Below the pieces are notes generated by a model. The model did no database searches. It worked only from the letters and a program-made list of their open reading frames with translations, and was not told the DNA's origin. DNA of 47,878 nucleotides from an uncultured Eubacteriales bacterium (lineage in GTDB: Bacteria > Bacillota > Clostridia > Christensenellales > Borkfalkiaceae). Below, piece after piece: positions 23,569-33,132 of the stretch (the stretch's first letter is position 1; every line of letters begins with the position of its first letter). The DNA is taken from positions 1 through 47,878 of the forward strand of contig UQTB01000016.1 in NCBI GenBank assembly GCA_900543915.1, in the 5' to 3' direction. The translations under genes were made by a program, and so were the position numbers.

Positions 23569-24447
23569 ATGGAATATCAGATTATTACAGACGGCGCTGC
23601 AGATATCACGAAAGAAGAAGGTGCAAAGAGGGGAATCGTAGTGGTTCCGTTCTATGTGTACAGCACGCAGGATGTCAACCGGAAGTTTGCGGACGTCGAC
23701 GAATTGTATGAAGAAATGCTGAAAAATCCCAAAGAGGTTTTCAAAACGGCTTGTCCTTCTCCCGAAGAATACTACCGGAAGTTCCGGGCGGCAGTGGATG
23801 AGGGGAAGGGCGTATTCTGCGTGACGATTTCGCAGAAGTTCAGCGGCTCTTACAGCAGCGCGGTTTTAGCCGCAAATATGATCGCGGAAGAGACGCCGGA
23901 TGCGAAGGTGCGCGTTATTGACTCACAGATGAATTCCGCGCTTCAGGGGCTGTTCGTCGATGAAATCGAAAAAATGGCGCAGGCCGGGCTTTCCTTTCAG
24001 GAAATTTCCAGGCGTGCCGACGCCTTGATCCCGCAGGGAAAAATCATGTTTACCGTGGGGAATCTCGATTACCTGCGCGCCGGCGGCAGGATCGGCGCTT
24101 TGAAATATGTGATTACCAAGACGCTGTCCGTCCGCCCCCTGATCACCATGCAGGACGGGGATATCAAGTCCGGCGGGCTGGGCATCGGCATTCACGGCGC
24201 AATGAAAAAGGTCGTCGGAAACGTGGCGGACTACTTTTCCCGAACAGGTTTCCGCATGGAGGACTATTCCTTTGTGGTGGGATACGGCGCTGACCGTACA
24301 TTGGGCGAAAAAATAAGGGAATTGTTTTACAAGGCCTTTCCGGATTGGAAGAGCGAGCTGCCCATGAAGCAGATCACCGAGGTTTCTGCCGTGCATACGG
24401 GGCCGAGTACCGTCGGATTCGGGTTCCTGAAAAAAACGGAAGTATAG
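23569..24447 (+). CDS. DegV family fatty acid-binding protein
   Basis: The 292-residue protein starts at ATG 23569; an in-frame GTG lies 6 nt upstream inside the ribosome-binding region AAAGGCAGG. The opening ITDGAADIT, then TACPSPEEYYRKF, VTISQKFSGSYSSA, VIDSQMNSALQG and LRAGGRIG follow the DegV fold throughout. DegV proteins (FakB in staphylococci) bind a fatty acid and present it to the kinase FakA for incorporation into phospholipid. No fakA is in the window. It is monocistronic, with its own promoter and a shared terminator. Confidence 0.92.
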   Translation: MEYQIITDGAADITKEEGAKRGIVVVPFYVYSTQDVNRKFADVDELYEEMLKNPKEVFKTACPSPEEYYRKFRAAVDEGKGVFCVTISQKFSGSYSSAVLAANMIAEETPDAKVRVIDSQMNSALQGLFVDEIEKMAQAGLSFQEISRRADALIPQGKIMFTVGNLDYLRAGGRIGALKYVITKTLSVRPLITMQDGDIKSGGLGIGIHGAMKKVVGNVADYFSRTGFRMEDYSFVVGYGADRTLGEKIRELFYKAFPDWKSELPMKQITEVSAVHTGPSTVGFGFLKKTEV

Positions 24448-24500
24448 CGCCGCACGGAAGAAAAAGAACAAATTATCATTATAAAATTTATGAAAATAAG

Positions 24501-24526
24501 AAGGAGCTTCCGGTGAGAAGCTCCTT
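24501..24526. terminator. Bidirectional terminator between degV and glnN
   Basis: AAGGAGCTTC (24501-24510) pairs perfectly with GAAGCTCCTT (24517-24526). The two genes converge here, and T-rich tracts lie on both sides, so it can end both transcripts. Confidence 0.8.
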
Positions 24527-24545
24527 ATCGTTTTGCGGTTCGTTT

Positions 24546-26621
24546 TTACAGGTAATACAGGATATCTCCGTAAGAGGGGAAAGGCCAGTATTCTTTCGCC
24601 GTAATCAGTTCCGCGCCGTCTACCGCTTCTCTGAGGCGCTCCATGGCGGGGATTACTTCGTCGCGATAGGCGGCCGCGCATTCCAGTCCGCACTGTTTTT
24701 CCGCGTGTTCCACCGCTTCTTCCAGGCGGTCCGCCTCCTTGCCGATCGTGGAAAAGCGCGCGGAGAGGAGGGAAAGCGTCTCTGTGTCCGCCGCCACGCC
24801 CAGTTTTTTCAGCTGATTGGCCGTCTTGGCGAGGTCGCCCATATAGCGGTTGATCGCCGGGAGAATCGCTTTCCGCACCATGTCGAGCGCGGTCAGCGCC
24901 TCGATATGCAGGACTTTGGCGTAATTTTCCAGGCTGATTTCCTTTCTCGAAGCCAGCTCCGTTTCGGTGAAAATACCGTGTTTGGCAAACAGCGCTACAT
25001 TTTTGTGGTCAGTGAGATGGGGCAGCGCGTCCACAGTCGTTTTGAGGTTCATCAGCCCGCGGCGTTCCGCTTCCGCCACCCATTCATCCGAGTAGTTGTT
25101 GCCGTTGAAAATAATGCGCTTGTGTTCTTTGAGCGTATCTTTGACGATTTCCTTTACGCCTGCCGAGAGATCGTCGCACGCCTCCAGCCGGTCGGCAAAG
25201 ATGCTCAGTTCTTCGGCGACGATGGTGTTCAGCACGGTATTGATATCCGCAATGGACTGCGAAGAGCCCGGCATGCGGAATTCAAACTTATTGCCGGTAA
25301 AGGCAAAGGGAGAGGTGCGGTTCCGGTCGGTGCTGTCCTGCGGAAGGCGGGGCAGCACGTGAACGCCGATTTCGACGACGCATTTCGCGCGCTTGGAGTA
25401 ATTTCTGTCCTCTTCGATCGCGTTGAGAATGCCCGTCAGCTCATCGCCCAAAAACATGGAGACGATCGCAGGGGGGGCTTCGTTCGCGCCCAGTCTGTGA
25501 TCGTTTCCGGGGCTTGCCACCGTGATGCGGAGGAGATCCTGATATTCGTCAACCGCCTTGATGACGGCGGACAGGAAGAGCAGAAACTGCGCGTTATCGT
25601 ACGGCGTATCGCCCGGCTCGAGCAGGTTGACGCCCGTATCCGTCGAAAGCGACCAGTTGTTGTGTTTGCCGCTTCCGTTTACGCCTTCAAAGGGCTTTTC
25701 GTGCAGGAGACATTTCAACCCGTGTTTGATGGCGACGTTTTTCATCGTCTCCATCGTCAGCTGGTTGTGGTCGGTGGCGATATTGGTGCTGGAAAAAATC
25801 GGCGCAAGCTCATGCTGGCAGGGCGCGACTTCGTTGTGCTTCGTCTTGGCGAGTACGCCGAGTTTCCAAAGCTCTTCATCCAGCTCCTTCATATAGTCTA
25901 CGACGCGCTTTTTGATCGCGCCGAAATAGTGATCTTCCAGTTCCTGGCCCTTGGGCGCGCGCGCGCCGAACAGCGTTCTTCCCGTAAAAACGAGATCCGG
26001 GCGTTTTGCAAAATCCGCGAGATCTATCAAAAAGTACTCCTGTTCGGGGCCGACGGTAGAAATGACCTTCTGCACGTCGTTTTTGCCAAACAGCTTTAAA
26101 ATGCGCAGTGCCTCGGCGCTGACCGCTTCCATGCTGCGCAAAAGGGGCGTCTTCTTATCCAGCGCTTCCCCGTTGTAGCTGCAGAAAGCAGTGGGGATGC
26201 AGAGGATATCGTCCTTGATAAAGGCGAACGAAGTGGGATCCCACGCGGTATAGCCGCGCGCTTCAAAGGTGGAGCGGAGACCGCCGGAGGGAAAGCTGGA
26301 TGCGTCCGGCTCGCCCTTGATCAGCTCTTTGCCGCTGAATTCCATAATGACTCCGCCGTCAGAAGTGGGGGAAATGAAAGAATCGTGTTTTTCCGCGGTA
26401 ATACCCGTAAGCGGCTGGAACCAGTGCGTAAAATGCGTTACGCCGTGTTCGATTGCCCAGTCCTTCATGGCGTTGGCGACGGCGTTGGCGACTTCGATGT
26501 CCAGCGCCTTGTTTTCCGCAATGCACTTTTTCAAGAGGTTGTAGATATCTTTCGGAAGGCGCTGTTTCATAACGCGGTCGTTAAAGACCTGGCTGCCGAA
26601 GATCGCGGGAAGTTCTTTCAT
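24546..26621 (-). CDS. glnN: Glutamine synthetase type III
   Basis: ATP-dependent condensation of glutamate and ammonia to glutamine. The 691-residue length is characteristic of GSIII (about 700), and ATG 26621 follows AAAGGAG. Family segments are visible: FGSQVFND at the start, the GVTHFTHWFQP and EKHDSF block, MEFSG with FPSGGLRSTFEARGYTAWDP, GPEQEYFLID, HQLAPIFSS-like HELAPIFSS, EKPFEGVNGSGKHNNWSLSTD and RTSPFAFTGNKFEFR. All core motifs look intact. It has a near-consensus promoter and a terminator-like hairpin in its leader, and is divergent from the GS-like/ANTAR operon, which points to glutamine- or nitrogen-dependent control. Confidence 0.95.
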   Translation of the reverse strand: MKELPAIFGSQVFNDRVMKQRLPKDIYNLLKKCIAENKALDIEVANAVANAMKDWAIEHGVTHFTHWFQPLTGITAEKHDSFISPTSDGGVIMEFSGKELIKGEPDASSFPSGGLRSTFEARGYTAWDPTSFAFIKDDILCIPTAFCSYNGEALDKKTPLLRSMEAVSAEALRILKLFGKNDVQKVISTVGPEQEYFLIDLADFAKRPDLVFTGRTLFGARAPKGQELEDHYFGAIKKRVVDYMKELDEELWKLGVLAKTKHNEVAPCQHELAPIFSSTNIATDHNQLTMETMKNVAIKHGLKCLLHEKPFEGVNGSGKHNNWSLSTDTGVNLLEPGDTPYDNAQFLLFLSAVIKAVDEYQDLLRITVASPGNDHRLGANEAPPAIVSMFLGDELTGILNAIEEDRNYSKRAKCVVEIGVHVLPRLPQDSTDRNRTSPFAFTGNKFEFRMPGSSQSIADINTVLNTIVAEELSIFADRLEACDDLSAGVKEIVKDTLKEHKRIIFNGNNYSDEWVAEAERRGLMNLKTTVDALPHLTDHKNVALFAKHGIFTETELASRKEISLENYAKVLHIEALTALDMVRKAILPAINRYMGDLAKTANQLKKLGVAADTETLSLLSARFSTIGKEADRLEEAVEHAEKQCGLECAAAYRDEVIPAMERLREAVDGAELITAKEYWPFPSYGDILYYL

Positions 26622-26652
26622 GTGATTTCTCCTTTCTCGTAAATAATAAAAA

Positions 26653-26677
26653 GACGCCGCGAAACGACCGCGGCGCC
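26653..26677 (-). terminator. Terminator-like hairpin in the glnN leader (possible attenuator)
   Basis: On the minus strand a 9-bp GC-rich stem (26669-26677 with 26653-26661, one G-U pair) and a 7-nt loop are followed by TTTTTATTATTT. It begins about 15-20 nt after the expected transcription start and lies 31 nt before the glnN start codon. It looks like an intrinsic terminator inside the 5' leader. The leader upstream is too short for a classic antiterminator, so protein binding, such as by the ANTAR protein encoded nearby, is one possible control. Confidence 0.6.
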
Positions 26678-26697
26678 CTTGCCTTGAAACATGGACT

Positions 26698-26726
26698 ATT
26701 ATAGCAGGAGTTTTCGGATTTGTCAA
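26698..26726 (-). promoter_or_regulatory. glnN promoter
   Basis: On the minus strand a perfect TTGACA (26721-26726), a 17-nt spacer (26704-26720) and a perfect TATAAT (26698-26703) precede the leader hairpin. Such a consensus promoter suggests that control acts after initiation. Confidence 0.85.
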
Positions 26727-26779
26727 TGAAACGGAAAAGAAAAAAATATTTTCCCGATAAAAATTTTTTCTTTATCTTA

Positions 26780-26809
26780 TTGACAGATAAATGTAAAATG
26801 TAGTAAGAT
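26780..26809 (+). promoter_or_regulatory. Promoter of the GS-like/ANTAR/pyrG operon
   Basis: TTGACA (26780-26785), an 18-nt spacer and TAAGAT (26804-26809) lie about 95 nt before the start codon. The leader includes a 7-bp hairpin with TCTCAAA/TTTGAGA arms near 26834-26860. Confidence 0.65.
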
Positions 26810-26902
26810 AAAAAACAGAAGACAAGGGGGTTTTCTCAAAAGGCGGCGTCGTTTGAGAGGGCTCCTTTTCTCGTTAAAGCATTGTCTGACAGGGGGTATG
26901 AT

Positions 26903-28156
26903 ATGAAGTATTCGATATCGGAAGTGGTTGAGTTTATCGCGGAAAACGACGTAAAATTCGTGCGTTTGGTATTCTGCGACGTATTCGGCAGAATCAAGAA
27001 CGTCACAGTGATGGCGGACTGCATTGAGGAGGTGTGCCGGAACGGAAAGGCATTCACGCCGACCGGGATCGACGGATTCGGGACGGAAGACCTGCTTTTG
27101 TTTCCCGATCTGGATACGCTCAACGTACTGCCGTGGCGTCCGCAGCAGGGGCGCGTGATCCGCTTTATCTGTTCGGTGAAAAAGCGGGACGGTTCTTTCT
27201 TTTACGGTGACGGAAGAAGCATTCTGGCGCAGGTGTTGCAGGACGCAGAGCGGGAAGGTTATCGGTTAAAAGCGGGGACGGAATCCGAATTTTATCTGTT
27301 CTGTACGGATGAAAACGGGGATCCGACCTATCGTCCGCACGATAACGGCGGATATCTGGATATGGCGCCGCTGGACAAAGGGGAAAATATCCGCCGTGAA
27401 ATCTGCTATAATCTGGAGGCGATGGAGATCCGTCCGACCGCTTCCCATCATGAGCGGGGGCGGGGACAGCATGAGATCGTTTTTGAAGAAGGAGACCCGC
27501 TGGAAGCGTGCGACAATTTTCTCTTTTTCAAATCCGCAGTCAAAGTGATCGGCGGGAAGAACGGGCTTTACGCGTCTTTTATGCCCAAACCGTTGCCGAA
27601 CGAACAGGGCAACGGCATGAATATTACGCTGGATCTCTGGAAAGAGGGAGAAAATCTCTTCGGGGAATCGGTCGCAGCGGTTACGGATACGTTCCGCGCT
27701 TTTTCCGCCGGGGTGCTGGCGGAATTAGAGGGAATCACCGCGTTTTTGAATTCCACCGTCAATTCTTACGAGCGGCTGGGGCAGTTTGACGCGCCGGAGC
27801 GGATCGGGCTGTCCGTCGATCTGTCCGACTGCGCCGCCCGCATCGTGCAGGGCGCAGGCGGCGTAAAACTGGAGCTGAGATCGGCGGACGCCCTTTTGAA
27901 TCCGTATTTTGCGCTTGCGCTGTTGATTCGGGCTGGGCTGAAGGGAATACGTGAGAACCGATCTGCTCCCGATGAGAGCGCTAAATTGCCCTCCACACTG
28001 TCCGACGCGGTGCGGGCTGCGCGGGAGAGCTCGTTCGTCAAAGAGGTGCTTCCCGAAGCGCTGATTTGCACTTATCTCGATTTGCAGGAACAGGTGATCG
28101 CGGAAGCGATCAGAAACGTGGGCGATTATCGGGAAAAGCTGTTCCGCCTGGCATAG
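26903..28156 (+). CDS. GlnA-like protein with substituted catalytic residues
   Basis: The 417-residue protein starts at ATG 26903, six nucleotides after AGGGGG. It aligns along its length with type I glutamine synthetase, for example PDLDTLNVLPW, GTESEFYLF, SHHERGRGQHEI, FMPKPL and LELRSADALLNPYFA. Compared with Bacillus subtilis GlnA from memory, the ammonium-site Asp becomes Thr52 (FTPTGIDGF), the glutamate-binding His of NGSGMH becomes Asn240 (GNGMNI), the flap Glu becomes Asp (FDAP), and an ATP-site Arg of NRSPLIR is lost (LSDCAAR). A C-terminal segment of about 25 residues is missing. It is probably not a glutamine synthetase; a glutamine/glutamate-sensing partner of the next gene, or another ligase activity, is inferred. 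Confidence 0.8.
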   Translation: MKYSISEVVEFIAENDVKFVRLVFCDVFGRIKNVTVMADCIEEVCRNGKAFTPTGIDGFGTEDLLLFPDLDTLNVLPWRPQQGRVIRFICSVKKRDGSFFYGDGRSILAQVLQDAEREGYRLKAGTESEFYLFCTDENGDPTYRPHDNGGYLDMAPLDKGENIRREICYNLEAMEIRPTASHHERGRGQHEIVFEEGDPLEACDNFLFFKSAVKVIGGKNGLYASFMPKPLPNEQGNGMNITLDLWKEGENLFGESVAAVTDTFRAFSAGVLAELEGITAFLNSTVNSYERLGQFDAPERIGLSVDLSDCAARIVQGAGGVKLELRSADALLNPYFALALLIRAGLKGIRENRSAPDESAKLPSTLSDAVRAARESSFVKEVLPEALICTYLDLQEQVIAEAIRNVGDYREKLFRLA

Positions 28157-28157
28157 G

Positions 28158-28721
28158 ATGGAAAGCGTTTTGCTGGCGGCGGCGGGAGAACGGGGCGCCG
28201 CTGCGGTCAGAGAAATTCTCCTTCAGTACGGGATGAGCGATATCGCGGTGGTAACGAGCGGAACGGAAGCGCGCCGCCGCATGGTCGACCGTCCGTTCGA
28301 TCTGCTGATCGTCAGCGCTCCGCTTGCGGACGAGTACGGCGACGGCCTCGCTGCGGACGTCGCGGAAGGGAACGACACGCAGTGCATTCTCCTGGTGCGG
28401 GAAAATGCGGAAGAACTGTCTTATCAGTTGGAGCGGAGCGGCGTTTTTGTCCTGGAAAAACCCTTTCACCGCGCGGTTTTTCTGAACGTGTTGAAGATGG
28501 CAAACGCCTCCTATCACAAGATCAGGCGGCTATATCAGGAAAAAAATCGGTTAAACGAAAAACTGAACGGCATGAAGATCGTCAACCGCGCAAAATGCTT
28601 GCTGATCGGGCAGCTTTATTACACGGAGGAAGAAGCGCACCGATATATAGAAAAAATCGCGATGGACGAGCGCAGGAGCAAGGTCTCCGTCGCGCTGGAG
28701 ATCATCGAAAAATATCGTTAG
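28158..28721 (+). CDS. ANTAR-domain RNA-binding antiterminator with pseudo-receiver
   Basis: The 187-residue protein starts one nucleotide after the GS-like stop. The C-terminal ANTAR domain (about 130-187) shows VNRAKCLLIGQLYYTEEEAH, then RYIEKIAMD and SKVSVALEII, as in NasR/AmiR proteins that bind paired hairpins in leader RNA and prevent termination. The N-terminal receiver-like domain lacks the acidic pocket (VLLAAAG) and has Ser53 where phospho-acceptor Asp is expected (LLIVSAP), so it is not controlled by ordinary phosphorylation. In Clostridia ANTAR genes next to glutamine synthetase (nitR-like) are known. The GS-like neighbour could be its signal input and the glnN leader hairpin a candidate target. 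Confidence 0.85.
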   Translation: MESVLLAAAGERGAAAVREILLQYGMSDIAVVTSGTEARRRMVDRPFDLLIVSAPLADEYGDGLAADVAEGNDTQCILLVRENAEELSYQLERSGVFVLEKPFHRAVFLNVLKMANASYHKIRRLYQEKNRLNEKLNGMKIVNRAKCLLIGQLYYTEEEAHRYIEKIAMDERRSKVSVALEIIEKYR

Positions 28722-28731
28722 GAGAGAACAG

Positions 28732-30330
<1,599 letters not shown>

Positions 30331-30336
30331 AAATCA

Positions 30337-30374
30337 TATCGATTTTAAATATTTTTATGTTTGACATAATCAAT
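30337..30374. repeat. 38-bp imperfect palindromic repeat, copy 1 (after pyrG)
   Basis: This element, 6 nt after the pyrG stop, matches the segment 45007-45044 after ftsZ at 31 of 38 positions by eye. Both copies carry an internal TATG/CATA stem and outer GATT/AATC arms, and both lie directly between an operon's last stop codon and its terminator. It is probably a small interspersed repeat or conserved 3'-end RNA structure. Confidence 0.55.
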
Positions 30375-30407
30375 AAAAAAGATTCCGATAAAGCCGGAAT
30401 CTTTTTT
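30375..30407 (+). terminator. Terminator of the GS-like/ANTAR/pyrG operon
   Basis: AAAAAAGATTCCG (30375-30387) pairs with its complement ending in six T (30395-30407), with a 7-nt loop. A classic intrinsic terminator. Confidence 0.9.
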
Positions 30408-30458
30408 ATTTGCCAATTATGGGGCGAATTTTGCAAGGGAAAAAGAACAACGCAAAAA

Positions 30459-30480
30459 GGGCGAGGATTTTTCCTCGCCC
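30459..30480 (-). terminator. rpsT terminator
   Basis: A perfect 9-bp stem GGGCGAGGA/TCCTCGCCC is followed on the minus strand by TTTTTG, 20 nt after the rpsT stop. Confidence 0.85.
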
Positions 30481-30499
30481 GGGCGTTTCTGATTTTTCG

Positions 30500-30781
30500 T
30501 TAAGCGGTCGCTTCCGTCTGCGCGGGAACGTTCAGTTTTTTGGCAATTTTAGCTTTCTTGTTTGCCGCGTTGTTTTTATGGATTACGCCTTTCGAGCAGG
30601 CGCTGTCGATCACTTTGAACGTTTCGGGGAGAAGCGCTTTCGCCTCTTCGATTTTTCCCTCTTTAATCAGCGCCTCAATTTTTTTCATCGCGGTTTTCAC
30701 AGAAGACTTGATCATTTTATTCTCTTCATTCTTCTTCTCGTTGACTAATACGCGCTTTTTCGCGGATTTAATATTTGGCAC
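30500..30781 (-). CDS. rpsT: 30S ribosomal protein S20
   Basis: The 93-residue, lysine-rich protein begins MPNIKSAKKRV and has the KSSVKTAMKKI and HKNNAANKKAKIAKK segments of bacterial S20, which binds 16S rRNA during 30S assembly. The start is GTG (30779-30781), with AAAGGAG about 9 nt upstream. It stands alone, with promoter TTGCTT (30846-30851), a 17-nt spacer, TAAAAT (30823-30828) and its own terminator. S20 is autoregulated in several bacteria, but nothing here shows that directly. Confidence 0.97.
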   Translation of the reverse strand: MPNIKSAKKRVLVNEKKNEENKMIKSSVKTAMKKIEALIKEGKIEEAKALLPETFKVIDSACSKGVIHKNNAANKKAKIAKKLNVPAQTEATA

Positions 30782-30822
30782 TTTCCTTACTCCTTTGATT
30801 GTTTTATCAGATTAACATAGGT

Positions 30823-30851
30823 ATTTTATCATAAACGGCGTTGTAAAGCAA
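30823..30851 (-). promoter_or_regulatory. rpsT promoter
   Basis: Minus-strand -35 TTGCTT (30846-30851), a 17-nt spacer and -10 TAAAAT (30823-30828), giving a short leader to the GTG start. Confidence 0.6.
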
Positions 30852-30945
30852 CTATATTTTACGGTTTTTACGAGAATTTTCCATAAATTTTTGCGGAATC
30901 ACCGCGCGCCGCTTTTCTTTCATACAATGAACGGCAGGTGATTTT

Positions 30946-31629
30946 ATGAAAGAGAAATTGGGCTTATACGACAGCGGGATCGGCGGGATATCCGTTTTGA
31001 TCGGAATGATTAAAGAATGGAAAGGCGGGGAATATATTTATTGCGGAGACAACAAAAACGCTCCTTACGGAAGCCGCAGCGAAGAAGAACTCATGCGGCT
31101 GGCGGAAGAAAACGTCAGGCGGCTGACCGAAAGCGGCGCAACCCGGATTGTTTTGGCGTGCAATACGCTGAGCGTTACCGTTTTGGAGAAACTGCGCGCC
31201 GTCTCTCCCGTCCCGGTTCACGGCATTTTTCCGCCCGATCCTGGGGCGGGCGGAGCGGTGTTTTCCACGCCGGATACGGCCGCCGCATTGGCGAAGAAAG
31301 GCGTGTCGGCCGCGCTCTATTCTTTGCCCGGACTGGCGGGAGAAATAGAGAAATCTGTCCCTGACGGTAAAAAACTGACCATTCCTGACCACCTGAAAAA
31401 AATCCCGAAGTGTTATGCCAAAATTGCGCTCGGCTGCACCCATTACCGCTTCATTGAGCGCGAGCTGAAAGAGATTTTTCCGCAAGCTGAATTCTGCGAC
31501 GGAATCCCTTATCTTTTAAAAGAGCTGAAAAAACATATAAAACCTGATTTTTTTGATTATGCGCTTTCTGTATCTTTTATCGGAGAATGCAGAGAAGTCA
31601 ACAGGACGGTATTCCTCAGATATCTGTAA
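30946..31629 (+). CDS. murI: Glutamate racemase
   Basis: Supplies D-glutamate for the peptidoglycan stem peptide. The 227-residue protein has LYDSGIGG, CGDNKNAPYGSRS, the first catalytic Cys in ACNT and the second in GCTHY. It is about 35 residues shorter than typical MurI (about 265), mainly in the C-terminal half, and the MGNV-like middle is replaced by a proline/glycine stretch (FPPDPGAGG). Both catalytic cysteines are present, so activity is plausible. ATG 30946 follows GCAGGTG. It sits between rpsT and the dcw cluster, close to the murein genes it serves, but with a separate mraZ promoter in between. Confidence 0.85.
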   Translation: MKEKLGLYDSGIGGISVLIGMIKEWKGGEYIYCGDNKNAPYGSRSEEELMRLAEENVRRLTESGATRIVLACNTLSVTVLEKLRAVSPVPVHGIFPPDPGAGGAVFSTPDTAAALAKKGVSAALYSLPGLAGEIEKSVPDGKKLTIPDHLKKIPKCYAKIALGCTHYRFIERELKEIFPQAEFCDGIPYLLKELKKHIKPDFFDYALSVSFIGECREVNRTVFLRYL

Positions 31630-31702
31630 AGAAGGGGCGCTGGTGGTTATCGGTGACGATTATTACAAAATTTTATAAAAAAATTTAAAAAAATTTTGCA
31701 AA

Positions 31703-31736
31703 AGTGGTTGACAGTGGTCAAAAAATAGTTTATGAT
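31703..31736 (+). promoter_or_regulatory. mraZ promoter with two 10-bp-spaced AGTGG repeats
   Basis: TTGACA (31708-31713), a 17-nt spacer and TATGAT (31731-31736) form the main promoter of the dcw cluster. AGTGG occurs at 31703-31707 and 31713-31717, exactly one helical turn apart and straddling the -35. MraZ is known to repress its own operon by binding short GTG/TGGG-type direct repeats with this spacing, so these are probably MraZ boxes. Confidence 0.7.
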
Positions 31737-31768
31737 AGATGTATCAAACAAAGGGAAAGTTTTTTAGC

Positions 31769-32185
31769 ATGTTCGGCAAGATCTATCGCCATCAGCTCGA
31801 TGCGAAAAACAGAATGAGGATTCCCGCTAAGCTCAGGGAGGAGTTGGGTGAAAATTACACCATCACCAAGGGCACGAGCGGCTGTCTGTTTGTTTTTTCA
31901 GAGCCGGAGCTGGACGGGATCCGCGAAAAGCTGAAGAGCGTTTCTCTGTTTGATGCCAAGGCGATGAAGCCTCTCCGTATTTTTACCGCTTCGGCGTGGG
32001 ATGCGGAGGAAGATAAGCAGGGCAGGATTTTAATTCCCGAAAATCTCAGAGAGTTTGCCAAAATCAAAAAAGACGTCGTTGTGATGAAAAACGTCAAGTG
32101 CATCGAAATCTGGAGCGCCGAAGTGTGGGACGAATACAATTCGGATGACGATTTTGACGATATCGTCGGAAATTTAGGGATTTAA
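31769..32185 (+). CDS. mraZ: MraZ, transcriptional regulator of the dcw cluster
   Basis: The 138-residue protein starts at ATG 31769; an earlier ATG at 31739 overlaps the promoter. Two SpoVT/AbrB-like half domains are visible: FGKIYRHQLDAKNRMRIPAKLRE at the start and AWDAEEDKQGRILIPENLREFAKI in the middle, both with the DxxGR-type turn. MraZ binds repeats in its own promoter. The gene directly abuts rsmH (stop and next ATG adjacent), and the C-terminal acidic tail is normal. Confidence 0.95.
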   Translation: MFGKIYRHQLDAKNRMRIPAKLREELGENYTITKGTSGCLFVFSEPELDGIREKLKSVSLFDAKAMKPLRIFTASAWDAEEDKQGRILIPENLREFAKIKKDVVVMKNVKCIEIWSAEVWDEYNSDDDFDDIVGNLGI

Positions 32186-33118
32186 ATGGAACGGTTGGCA
32201 CATATTCCCGTCATGTTGGAAGAATGCATGGAAGGGCTGAATCTGAAAGATAACGGGATATATTTTGACGGCACGCTCGGCGGCGGGGGCCACTCATACG
32301 AAATACTGAGGAGGACGTCGGCGGGGCGGTTGGTCGCCACGGATCTGGATACCGAGAGTATCGCACGCGCGAAAGAGAAATTAGCCGAGTTTGAAGGAAG
32401 ATTTGCGATCGCGCACGACAATTACAAAAATTTCAAATACGTCCTGAAAGAAAACGGAATCGAAGCGGTGGACGGCATTTTGCTGGATTTCGGCGTTTCG
32501 AGCTTTCAGCTGGACGACAAGAGCCGGGGATTCAGCTATAATGCGGACTGCGCGCTGGATATGCGCATGAATCCGGATCAGAGCCTCACGGCGAAAGAAG
32601 TCGTCAACACCTATTCGGAAGAAGCCTTGAGGCGAATCCTTTCCGAATACGGGGAAGAGCGTTTTTCCGGCAGGATCGCAAAGGAAATCGCAGCGGAACG
32701 AAAGAAACGGGAAATCACGCGTTCGACCGAACTGATCGAAATCATCGAGCGGAGCATTCCGAAAAAATTTCAGCAGGACGGACATCCGGCGCGGCGGACA
32801 TTCCAGGCGATCCGCATCGAGGTCAACCGGGAACTGGACGATTTGAAAGAAACGGTATTATCCATGGCGAGAAGCCTGAAAAAGGGCGGAAGAATCGTCA
32901 TTCTGACATTCCATTCGCTGGAAGACAGAATCGTCAAACAAGCGTTCAAAGAGCTGGAAACAGACTGTGTCTGCGACAAGAGATTGCCCGTATGCGTATG
33001 CGGGAAGAAAAAAGAGATTGAGATTATCACGAAGAAGCCTGTCACGGCTTCGGCTCGGGAGCGCGGGGAGAATCCCCGCTCGCGGAGCGCAAAATTGAGA
33101 ATTGCCGAAAAAATCTAA
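32186..33118 (+). CDS. rsmH: 16S rRNA (cytosine-1402-N4)-methyltransferase
   Basis: The 310-residue protein methylates C1402 in the decoding centre. HIPVMLEEC, the SAM-binding FDGTLGGGGHS, LDFGVSSFQLD, the RGFSYN...LDMRM segment, RRTFQAIRIEVN and FHSLEDRIVKQ are all present, and the length is normal. ATG follows immediately after the mraZ stop, so it is likely translationally coupled. It is the conserved second gene of the dcw operon. Confidence 0.97.
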   Translation: MERLAHIPVMLEECMEGLNLKDNGIYFDGTLGGGGHSYEILRRTSAGRLVATDLDTESIARAKEKLAEFEGRFAIAHDNYKNFKYVLKENGIEAVDGILLDFGVSSFQLDDKSRGFSYNADCALDMRMNPDQSLTAKEVVNTYSEEALRRILSEYGEERFSGRIAKEIAAERKKREITRSTELIEIIERSIPKKFQQDGHPARRTFQAIRIEVNRELDDLKETVLSMARSLKKGGRIVILTFHSLEDRIVKQAFKELETDCVCDKRLPVCVCGKKKEIEIITKKPVTASARERGENPRSRSAKLRIAEKI

Positions 33119-33132
33119 AGGAGAAGAGGGGT

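Noticed and set aside
24345..26099. 584-codon open frame antisense to glnN
   Set aside because: Shadow of glnN: its composition is arginine/valine-rich and low in plausible motifs, and glnN on the other strand is a complete recognised enzyme.
26622..26693. 24-codon leader frame (MFQGKG...) through the glnN hairpin, ending on the glnN start
   Set aside because: It lacks a ribosome-binding site and has no run of regulatory codons. The overlap with the start is likely chance.
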